Below, one piece after another: positions 33,070-39,568 of a stretch of DNA of 39,568 nucleotides (positions are counted from its first letter, which is position 1; each line of letters starts with the position of its first letter). The DNA comes from Candidatus Omnitrophota bacterium (GTDB lineage: Bacteria > Omnitrophota > Gorgyraeia > Zapsychrales > Zapsychraceae), in the NCBI GenBank assembly GCA_015233115.1, contig JADFYJ010000020.1, positions 1 to 39,568 on the forward strand, read 5' to 3'. The translations under genes were made by a program, and so were the position numbers. The notes below the pieces were generated by a model, which searched no databases, was not told the origin of the DNA, and saw only the letters and a program-made list of their open reading frames with translations.

Positions 33070-33387
33070 CTAAACAAAAATAACTTCGCCTTCTTTCGCG
33101 TATTCACAAACGCTATTTTCCCCATTCTTCCATTCTTCAGTTGTCAAAGCAACGACTTCAAAAGGCGCAAAAATTTTGTAAATGGCGGATGATATGATAT
33201 TTACCCTATCCCAATAATCTTTCCCTTTAAAATCATCAGAAATAACGACTAAATCAATATCGCTGTCTTCAAGCGCAGTCCCTTTTGCCCATGACCCGAA
33301 AAGGATAATTTTTGCCGCAGAAATCCCCTGCGACTTTAAAGTGTTATTAAACTTTTTTATCAAAATTAAAACGTCTGCTTTATCCAT
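33070..33387 (-). CDS. MNT-type nucleotidyltransferase (antitoxin)
   Basis: A 105-residue minimal nucleotidyltransferase: ILFGSWAKGTALEDSDIDLV carries the GS motif (31-32) and metal-binding Asp43/Asp45. MNT proteins paired with HEPN toxins neutralise them, in some systems by adding nucleotides to the toxin. It overlaps the HEPN gene by 22 bp, the usual tight arrangement. Confidence 0.92.
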   Translation of the reverse strand: MDKADVLILIKKFNNTLKSQGISAAKIILFGSWAKGTALEDSDIDLVVISDDFKGKDYWDRVNIISSAIYKIFAPFEVVALTTEEWKNGENSVCEYAKEGEVIFV

Positions 33388-33743
33388 TCCAGCACATCCT
33401 GTGTGTTGTTTATAATCTGTAATGTTTTTTCTTCAGAATAAATGGCCTGTAATTTATGCAAATTTTCCGGATAACGAGTTGGTATACTTGCCTGATCGAG
33501 AAATACCAGGAATTTACCAATATTTTCCGGAGGATTTATCTGTGCTTTATTAGCCAGTTGAATGAGACTGTGGGTTCTGGGCGGCTGTTCTTTTATTAGT
33601 CGTGTAATCATGCCTTTCAAAATTTTCTCTATTGCCAAATGGCACATAAACACAGCATAAATATACCTTTGCCCCTGCGCCATATATTTAGCCGTCTCGT
33701 AATCATAATCGGCTTGTGTTATCCACTCTTGAAAATTTTGCAT
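33366..33743 (-). CDS. HEPN-domain protein (toxin partner of MNT)
   Basis: A HEPN protein of ~125 residues: helical ITQADYDYETAKYM at the start, AIEKILKG in the middle, THSLIQL and a C-terminal Arg-x5-His pair in TRYPENLHKL that fits the HEPN ribonuclease motif. I start at the ATG at 33743 (MQNFQEW), which has GGAG 12 nt upstream and fits the family; ATG at 33761 would add six residues. The MNT gene overlaps its end. Confidence 0.88.
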   Translation of the reverse strand: MQNFQEWITQADYDYETAKYMAQGQRYIYAVFMCHLAIEKILKGMITRLIKEQPPRTHSLIQLANKAQINPPENIGKFLVFLDQASIPTRYPENLHKLQAIYSEEKTLQIINNTQDVLEWIKQTF

Positions 33744-33814
33744 TATAAGTACTTGCTCCATGGCAAAATTTTGATGAAATTATCTAATCTGCGCCCCCTC
33801 GGGAATGTTGTTCA

Positions 33815-33843
33815 ATTATAATATGGAGTTGATTTAAATGCAA
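33815..33843 (-). promoter_or_regulatory. Sigma70-type promoter for HEPN-MNT (and perhaps citrate synthase)
   Basis: On the minus strand TTGCAT (33838-33843), 17 nt, then a perfect TATAAT (33815-33820). Transcription would start near 33808, ~65 bp before the HEPN start. Confidence 0.7.
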
Positions 33844-33876
33844 GTTGGTTGTTGGGGAATTTTATGAATGGTAAAT

Positions 33877-34611
33877 TTAATGTGATACGGCATTTATACC
33901 AAGAAACGTTCGCAAATCCGTCATCGGCTGGATACTGATGATCATAGGCACAAAACCAGGGGCGCTTTTCAACTGCTCTAGCATGGCTGGATCAATGTTG
34001 AATTTAATCTCGCCGCCATTATTTTTTATTTTTAAAGCATTATCTACGGGATTAAGATCAATACCTCCTTTTAGCGCTGGTTCAGCTAACTGGGGACTGT
34101 CATTTGTTTTAAATTCTTTCGCCCGAGTTTCGCGGTAATCTTCTAGTGTTGAAGACAACGCGACAAGATCTTGGTGCACATAGGTCTCTCTGATTTTGAT
34201 GCCTAAATTAATCTGCGCAATCATAGATAGAGCGTCGCCCATCGACGCTCCTGCTCGGCCGGCAGGATTTGCTTGGAAAAACCACCACTCTAAATCAGCT
34301 AATGCTTTTTTTCTTTCATCAAAATTTTCGGATTTATTGTAAATTTTTACCCATAAACGCGCAAGATAGGCCATAATATCTGCTACTTGTGTTCCAGAAC
34401 AGTGAAAAACTGTGAAACCATCGCTTTTAATAGAACCTGCTATTAATTGGATGTATTCTTGTGCTTTATTATTTTTTCCGATATACGAATATTTTTTTGT
34501 AAATATGTCATCTTTTATAAATATTTTGTTTGGGCTTTTTTTATTAAAAATTCCATTTTTTAACATTTTAAATAGTTCTTGTCCGATACTTTCAATATCT
34601 CTACTCTTCAA
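33877..34611 (-). CDS. Small GGID-tail protein of unknown function (possible truncated family member)
   Basis: A 244-residue protein with no signal peptide. The centre holds FFQANPAGRAGASMGDALSM and a helical stretch to about residue 165, which I do not recognise. From about residue 180 the tail starts KGGIDLN and continues to GFVPMIISIQPMTDLRTFL, matching the end of the protein at 12015-15188 (GGIDM ... PVFISIEPIKNL). The annotated start is TTG (34611), weakly supported by AAAGAG. A better-placed ATG at 34633 opens only a 10-codon frame overlapping this start, so a frameshift in an originally longer N-terminus is possible. Confidence 0.7.
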   Translation of the reverse strand: MKSRDIESIGQELFKMLKNGIFNKKSPNKIFIKDDIFTKKYSYIGKNNKAQEYIQLIAGSIKSDGFTVFHCSGTQVADIMAYLARLWVKIYNKSENFDERKKALADLEWWFFQANPAGRAGASMGDALSMIAQINLGIKIRETYVHQDLVALSSTLEDYRETRAKEFKTNDSPQLAEPALKGGIDLNPVDNALKIKNNGGEIKFNIDPAMLEQLKSAPGFVPMIISIQPMTDLRTFLGINAVSH

Positions 34612-34633
34612 TTAACTCTTTGCGTATTGCCAT
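34601..34633 (-). other. 10-codon upstream frame (MAIRKELIEE), frameshift candidate
   Basis: ATG at 34633 with AAAGGGG upstream reads ten codons to TAG at 34601-34603. It overlaps the TTG start at 34611 in another frame. One base removed near 34610 would join the two frames. Confidence 0.4.
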
Positions 34634-34672
34634 AATCTTCAGCCCCTTTCTGAGCTATACATCTTACTTAAG

Positions 34673-34701
34673 ATTATGCATTTACACAAATTTTATGACA
34701 G
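34673..34701 (-). promoter_or_regulatory. Probable promoter for the GGID-tail protein
   Basis: On the minus strand CTGTCA (34696-34701), 17 nt, CATAAT (34673-34678). Four of six and five of six consensus bases; it lies between the glycosyltransferase end and the gene start. Confidence 0.45.
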
Positions 34702-34734
34702 ACTCGGTGAAAGCGTTTTCTTTTTAATCTGGCA

Positions 34735-35844
34735 TTACTTTTTGTTAAATAATGTGTACATTTGATTAAAAATAGTTTTCGAATCATAACCATCTAGGTT
34801 TTTAAGCCCTTCCTGAACAAGCTGACTGCGGAGGTCTTTGTCTGATAATATTTGGAGCATGGCATCAGTAAAACCTTGAACGTCCTGTGGCGGCACTAAC
34901 AGACCGGCTTTTTTTAATACTTCGGGGATTGATGAGTAATTTGAAGCGGCAATGGGTGTGTGGCAGGCCATGGCTTCGATAAGCGGAAGACCAAAGCCTT
35001 CGTAGCAGCTTGGGATGACCATCATTTCCGCGGCGCTGTAAATCAGATGTGGGTCATTGTTTTCAAAAATTGTCCCTACGAATTCGACTTTATCGCTGAT
35101 CTGTAACTCTTCTGCCAAATTTTCCAGCATTTCATATTGGTGAGTTTTGGGGCCGACCAGGACTAATTTTAATTTGGAAAATTGTTCAGCGACCAGCATA
35201 AAAGCTTCGATTAAGGTAGCCACATTTTTATGAGGCTTGAAATTTCCCATGTAAAGGATATAACCGTCTTTAGCATTGAATTGTTCTCTCACCTGGGCCA
35301 ATTTGGCGGGGTCGGATTCATAGCGGTAAATCGGACTCAAACTGAGCGGGATAACAGAAATTTTTGAAGGAAATACAGAGTATAAACGGCAAATATCTTT
35401 TTTGGAGTGTTCCGAACAGGTTAAAATATGATTGGCTCTCCACACGCAAAAAGTTCCAAAGGTCAGATAATAAAGTTTATCGAAAATCGACATACGGTTT
35501 TTGTAATATGGAAAAACTTGATAAGTTAAATCGAGAATTGTACTGATAATTTTACAAGGCGCGAATAAAGGAATTTTATAGTAGGGCGAAAAAAATAGAT
35601 CGATTTTTTCTTTTCCTAAGCGTGAACAAAGATGAAATTGGTCCCAAATAAATGTATGGGCAGGTTTGATGATAACATTTTTAATGCGGCTATCTTTATA
35701 AGTTAAAATTGGAAATTCTGAAAAAAGGACATAGGTGTCTTCGTGATCGCTGCGCATAAATTCATTGATAAAATTTGCCAGATAGCGGCCCGTGCCATTA
35801 TAAACTCCGTTTTGAATGTCTCGTGCGTCAATGCCGATTTTCAT
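34735..35844 (-). CDS. Glycosyltransferase, GT4-type
   Basis: A 369-residue GT-B glycosyltransferase. The C-terminal half has LYMGNFKPHKNVATLIEAF and the nucleotide-sugar site PSCYEGFGLPLIEAMACHTP with the E-x7-E pair. Such enzymes transfer a sugar from a nucleotide donor to a growing polysaccharide or lipid carrier at the cytoplasmic face. Start: AAGG before ATG. It follows the polysaccharide export gene after 9 bp, so it belongs to an envelope polysaccharide operon. Confidence 0.93.
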   Translation of the reverse strand: MKIGIDARDIQNGVYNGTGRYLANFINEFMRSDHEDTYVLFSEFPILTYKDSRIKNVIIKPAHTFIWDQFHLCSRLGKEKIDLFFSPYYKIPLFAPCKIISTILDLTYQVFPYYKNRMSIFDKLYYLTFGTFCVWRANHILTCSEHSKKDICRLYSVFPSKISVIPLSLSPIYRYESDPAKLAQVREQFNAKDGYILYMGNFKPHKNVATLIEAFMLVAEQFSKLKLVLVGPKTHQYEMLENLAEELQISDKVEFVGTIFENNDPHLIYSAAEMMVIPSCYEGFGLPLIEAMACHTPIAASNYSSIPEVLKKAGLLVPPQDVQGFTDAMLQILSDKDLRSQLVQEGLKNLDGYDSKTIFNQMYTLFNKK

Positions 35845-35853
35845 AGATAAACC

Positions 35854-37281
35854 TTAATAAATTTTTATGCGGTGTTTTATTAATAACAGTAAACCTAAAG
35901 ATAAAAAAATTCCTAAAAAGATTCCTATAATTAAATTAAAATGTAAATTAAGTTTAACGGAGTTTTTAGGAACAGGTATTGGAGCTTGGACACCTTTTGG
36001 GTTGGATTCTTTAATTTGCGTAACGGATTTCTGTAGCTCGTAATTATGATTAACAATGCCGGATAACATTTCTTGATGGACAACCAGAAAAAATTTCTTC
36101 ATAGATAACGCGAATTCTGTTTCTTGATCAAGGGAAATTTTAATATTCGCGTAAGTTTTGATCGTGTCGACTATTTTTTGTTTAACATCCTTAATAGTTG
36201 CGTCAATGGATAAAACATCCGGATGCTTTTCCGTATCATCAAGCAGTAAAATAAATCGGTTAAATTCTAAATTTAGCAATTGGTTTTTTAGATTTATAGT
36301 TTTAGGATTTTCTGCCAATATCTTTTTAACTGTTTGTTCTATGTTACCGTTATTTAGCTGGTTGATTTGTTCGTCAATTTTTTTGAGATGCGTGTCTAAT
36401 TCCAGCATTTGAGTTTGAAATTCAAAGGTTTTTTCCGAAGGCCTATGGTCTAAAATATTTTTAATTTCTGGCGTTACTTTAAAAAGTTTTTCATTCTGTT
36501 TAACGTCCAATATTTCAGTTGTTTGTTTGATTTGTGGTTCTTCAGTCTGCGGTTTTAGCGTGAATTGATCAATAGGCGAAAAAACATGAAAAGACAAAAT
36601 ATCGGGTAAAATTTCTTGTTTAAATATTTCAAAATTGGATATTATCTCATTCGGTATGAAAATAATATCTCCGGGTTTTAAAACAACATTATCAGATTGA
36701 TCACCTCGTTTAATCATTTTGTTGAGATCTAATTTCATAATCGTCGATTTTTTTGTTGTTCCTCTAATCAAAATGACACTATTTAAATTTGCCTCAGTCC
36801 TGTCATAGGGGATATTTAACAGGGTATCCATTATTTTTATTCCGGATTTAAATTTGTACGTGCTGGGCGTACCTACAGCACCGATGATACAATATTTTTC
36901 TTCCAAATTTATAGCAATTTGCGCATTAGGATCCCGGATATATTCTTGCAAAGTACTGTTGATCATATCCCGGGTTTGTCGGCGGTTTAAACCGGAGATT
37001 TTAAATGTTCCGATCAGGGGGATAAATATTTCTCCATTAGCAGAAACGGGGTATACTGCTTTTTGAATTTGACCGTGGTCTTTGTACACGATAGTAATTA
37101 AATCTTGGGGAAAAATTTTTATGCGGGTATCAATATATTCGGTAACGGTCTTAAGTTGATTAAGTATGAGCTTTTTTTCAGAAACATAAAGCATTTTTGA
37201 TTCTGTTTCAGATTGGCCTGAGGCAGTGCCGCTCAGCAGAACAAACATTACTATAATGAGGATCAGTTTTTTTTTCGTCAT
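35854..37281 (-). CDS. Polysaccharide export (Wza-like) protein with Wzz-like C-terminus
   Basis: A 475-residue protein: signal peptide (1-22), Poly_export domain (~52-125, FPQDLITIVY to VSANGEIFIPLIG), SLBB-like domain (~128-215), then a long coiled coil (~280-430) containing a GNVR-like stretch (LDDTEKHPDVLSIDATI), and a C-terminal transmembrane helix (~448-470) with basic end. The N-terminal part is that of outer-membrane export channels; the rest resembles chain-length regulators (GumC/Wzz). The combination in one polypeptide is unusual. Start ATG overlaps the stop of the coiled-coil gene by 4 bp (ATGA). Confidence 0.85.
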   Translation of the reverse strand: MTKKKLILIIVMFVLLSGTASGQSETESKMLYVSEKKLILNQLKTVTEYIDTRIKIFPQDLITIVYKDHGQIQKAVYPVSANGEIFIPLIGTFKISGLNRRQTRDMINSTLQEYIRDPNAQIAINLEEKYCIIGAVGTPSTYKFKSGIKIMDTLLNIPYDRTEANLNSVILIRGTTKKSTIMKLDLNKMIKRGDQSDNVVLKPGDIIFIPNEIISNFEIFKQEILPDILSFHVFSPIDQFTLKPQTEEPQIKQTTEILDVKQNEKLFKVTPEIKNILDHRPSEKTFEFQTQMLELDTHLKKIDEQINQLNNGNIEQTVKKILAENPKTINLKNQLLNLEFNRFILLLDDTEKHPDVLSIDATIKDVKQKIVDTIKTYANIKISLDQETEFALSMKKFFLVVHQEMLSGIVNHNYELQKSVTQIKESNPKGVQAPIPVPKNSVKLNLHFNLIIGIFLGIFLSLGLLLLIKHRIKIY

Positions 37282-39568
37282 TTAATCTTATTTAACAAAT
37301 CAACCGCGCTGTCGAGTTCCTGTTTAAGCAGTTTTTGTTCCTGCTCCTTGTTTTTAGTCACAGGATTATTCGCGGGGTTAGGGGTTTGACGAACTTGATC
37401 CAGCTGGTCTGTTAAAGCGTTTAGTGCTTTTTGCAGCTGAGCCCTATCTTTTTGGATTTGTATGATCATACTATTAAGTGAAGAATTTTTATTTTCTAAC
37501 ATTTTAACAGCAGATTCTTTTTCCTCGATTTGTGAATTTTCTGCTTCGATAGTTTGTTCTAATTCTTTAATTTTAGCCAATAAAGGCAGTTTGGTGTCTT
37601 CCAGTTGGGATTTGTTGTTTTGGGATAAGTCAGTGATTTGATTTTTCAAGATTTGGCTTTTTTCCTGCCATTTTTTTTCGGAAGAATCATATTGCTGAAT
37701 TAGTTTATTTAAAGTGTCCTGCAGTGTAAGTTTTTCATTTTGTGTATCTGCTAATCTTTTATTGATCTCATTGATTTGATTGCTTAATGGTTGTTGTGCT
37801 GTCTTAATTTGGGCAGTCAGACCATTGTTTAACGAGCTAATTTCTTCTTTTAAAGTTTTGACTTGTTTTTCGAGTTCGGTTTTAGATGCCGAGATCTCTT
37901 GGTTTTTTTGTGTCTGTAAATCTTTAAGTTGTTGAGAAACCGTATCATATTGGGTTTTTAATTCATCGGTCTTTTTTTGGGCGAGTTTGAGTTCAGCGGT
38001 GTGGATATCGCGTTCGCTGGATAGATCCTGAAATTCAAAATTCTTTTCATCAAGTTGTTTTTGTAAGGCAATGGTTTTTTTATCCAGGTCGATAATTCTA
38101 TTTTCTAATGTTTGACGGCTTTGCTCACTTTGCTGAGCTAATGAATTTTTTTGATTATCAAGATTTTCCTGCGAAGATTTTTTAAGGTCAGACAGTTGTT
38201 GTTCCATTAAAATTTTTTCTTGCTGGACAGTTTGTAATTGTTTTTGTGCTGTTTGTGAAGTGGTTTCATGGTTCTTGAGATCCATATCACGCATTTTGAT
38301 TTGTTCGTTTAGATCCGCAATTTTTTGTTTTAAGTCGGCAAGACTTTCTAAACCTGCTTGATTTTGTTTTTTTAGGTTTTGTTCAAATTCTGTTTTTTGT
38401 TGACTCAGCTTATCTTCCAAACTTTTAATTTTGGAGCGCAGTGGCTGTTTCGCATCTTCCAAGCGGCTGGAATAAGTAGTTTTTATTTTTGCGGACTCGG
38501 ATACTGTCCGGTTAAGCTGATCTGATAGTTTAGATTTCTCATCAGTTAATTTTTCATTGAGCGCCGCGATTTTATTTTCAAACTCTTTATTGGCTAAGGT
38601 TAATTTATTTTGGGTTGTGTTTTTTTCATTTTGGAGTTGAGCGGTTAATTCTTGATTCATCTTATCCAATAGAGACTTGTTTTGATTTTGGTTTAATAAA
38701 TCAGAGTTTAATTTCTGATTGGTATTTTGCAATTGAGCAATGCTATCTTGGTTATCTTTAATTTTTGCTGAAGCATCATTCAAGCGGGTTTCTAAAACTT
38801 TAACCATTTCTTCAAAAGGTAATTTAGCAATTTGAATTTTTTCATTTAACGCGTTTTTATTATTGTTAAGTTCTTGGCTCATTTGCTCAAGTTTTGAATT
38901 AAAATTTTGTTTTTCGGTTTGTAAACTAGCCAATTGTTGTTCCGCAGTAGTTTTTTCTAGCGTTAATTTTTTCATTAACGTCATGTCGCTGGTTAGCATG
39001 TTTTGCGTTTTGGTTAAGGTGCTTTCCAGGTCCGTAATTTTGGCTTGCAAAGGTTCGTTGGCTTTTTTAATCTGAACAGTTGTATCTTGTTTTAACTTGT
39101 CTGTTAAAGAAGTTAATTCGCCGATTTTAACGGCTAGTGCGGTTTTTTCATCAGAGGTTGATTTAATGGATTGTTCTAATGATGATTTAGCATTTTTAAA
39201 AGTTTCAAGTTGTTGATTGGCTTGTTTTAAAGAATCCTCATGTTGTTTAATTATTATCTCTTGGGAGTTAATTTGGTCCATCGCTGATTTGAGTTTGCTG
39301 TCAGATTCAACTTTAGTTTGGTTCAATTCAGAAATTTGTTTTTCTAAGGGGACGCGTGCTTGGAACATTTTTTCATCAATGCTGTGTTTGAGTGTAGCAA
39401 TTTGTCCCTTGAGTTCATCTGCTTGACTTTGTAACGCCATTCGAACAGTATTATTTTGTGAGATCTGGCTTCTTAATTCTGCACTCTCTTTGGATATGCT
39501 AGCTGTTTCTTGTTCAAATTTTTGTATCTGGGTATCACGATTTTTAATATCTTGTTGTAGTTGCTTAA
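37278..39568 (-). CDS. Very long coiled-coil protein (partial; 5' end off window)
   Basis: The frame is open from 37278 to the window edge, so the N-terminus is missing; at least 763 residues are visible. It is Gln/Lys/Glu/Asn/Ser-rich, heptad-like coiled coil almost throughout, with an ASP/Pro-containing break near the C-terminus (RQTPNPANNPVTKNK). A motif A-x-x-P-(L/F)-x3-I-x2-L recurs; with residue 1 at the internal Met at 39440, its proline is at 31, 130, 208, 333, 551 and 619. No enzyme domain is seen. It directly precedes the export protein with ATGA overlap, so it likely acts in polysaccharide export, or as a scaffold, tether or length ruler. Caution: low-complexity coiled coils give false homology. 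Confidence 0.8.
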   Translation of the reverse strand, partial: KQLQQDIKNRDTQIQKFEQETASISKESAELRSQISQNNTVRMALQSQADELKGQIATLKHSIDEKMFQARVPLEKQISELNQTKVESDSKLKSAMDQINSQEIIIKQHEDSLKQANQQLETFKNAKSSLEQSIKSTSDEKTALAVKIGELTSLTDKLKQDTTVQIKKANEPLQAKITDLESTLTKTQNMLTSDMTLMKKLTLEKTTAEQQLASLQTEKQNFNSKLEQMSQELNNNKNALNEKIQIAKLPFEEMVKVLETRLNDASAKIKDNQDSIAQLQNTNQKLNSDLLNQNQNKSLLDKMNQELTAQLQNEKNTTQNKLTLANKEFENKIAALNEKLTDEKSKLSDQLNRTVSESAKIKTTYSSRLEDAKQPLRSKIKSLEDKLSQQKTEFEQNLKKQNQAGLESLADLKQKIADLNEQIKMRDMDLKNHETTSQTAQKQLQTVQQEKILMEQQLSDLKKSSQENLDNQKNSLAQQSEQSRQTLENRIIDLDKKTIALQKQLDEKNFEFQDLSSERDIHTAELKLAQKKTDELKTQYDTVSQQLKDLQTQKNQEISASKTELEKQVKTLKEEISSLNNGLTAQIKTAQQPLSNQINEINKRLADTQNEKLTLQDTLNKLIQQYDSSEKKWQEKSQILKNQITDLSQNNKSQLEDTKLPLLAKIKELEQTIEAENSQIEEKESAVKMLENKNSSLNSMIIQIQKDRAQLQKALNALTDQLDQVRQTPNPANNPVTKNKEQEQKLLKQELDSAVDLLNKIK

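Noticed and set aside
34680-34735. Terminator after the glycosyltransferase gene
   Set aside because: GAAAACGCTTTC is only a partial dyad and the T run is on the wrong side for the minus strand.
1-39568. tRNA, rRNA or known riboswitch
   Set aside because: I looked for T-loop (GTTCGAATC-like) and rRNA landmarks on both strands; the few matches lie inside well supported genes.

Overview
The window (about 39.6 kb, AT-rich, nearly all genes on the minus strand) looks like a chromosomal segment of an uncultured bacterium, most likely Omnitrophota (former OP3). The placement is inference. It rests on two large secreted proteins whose N-terminal domain, and a C-terminal GGID tail, I associate with that phylum, together with a Gram-negative style envelope gene set (polysaccharide export protein, RseC, secreted DJ-1 protein). 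I see no rRNA, tRNA, CRISPR array, transposase or phage gene.

Layout. 1-1689: edge-truncated secreted protein, divergent from a metallo-beta-lactamase-fold hydrolase (1835-2455). 2450-11478: a minus-strand metabolic run with an SDR/glycosidase double ORF, aroC, leuD, leuC and acnA. 11479-12014: a gene-free, repeat-rich gap. 12015-15188: a 1057-residue secreted protein paralogous to the one at the left edge and carrying a HipA-like kinase motif set. 15335-16771: a B12-binding radical SAM enzyme, divergent. 17003-21283: DUF2148 protein, secreted DJ-1 protein, spore-photoproduct-lyase-like enzyme, VapBC, aldo/keto reductase. 21337-23081: nucleosidase, a 56-residue membrane protein and xthA. 23143-27348: a tight five-gene set, PilZ - RseC - NfnA - NfnB - AmrS-type radical SAM. 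27437-33743: fumC, stomatin, NfeD, pepA, citrate synthase, MNT and HEPN toxin-antitoxin. 33877-34611: a small protein with the GGID tail. 34735-39568: glycosyltransferase, polysaccharide export/chain-length fusion and a very long coiled coil open at the right edge.

How the genes work together. Citrate synthase, aconitase and fumarase supply TCA steps but are not in one operon. leuCD and aroC serve leucine and aromatic synthesis. NfnAB would balance NADH, NADPH and ferredoxin. The last three genes form an envelope polysaccharide module.

The most unusual aspects are (i) modular secreted proteins with a shared N-terminal domain, DxAM linker motifs, a kinase-like core and a shared C-terminal tail; and (ii) a dense population of short intergenic repeats: 7-8 nt period tandem tracts that mostly abut gene ends, a shared YAYCARTCGTTTT core, and several palindromic families. 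Some of these run into reading frames: they lie in the linker of one secreted protein, at the SDR/glycosidase fusion point, and at the ends of aroC, the SPL-like gene and nfnB.
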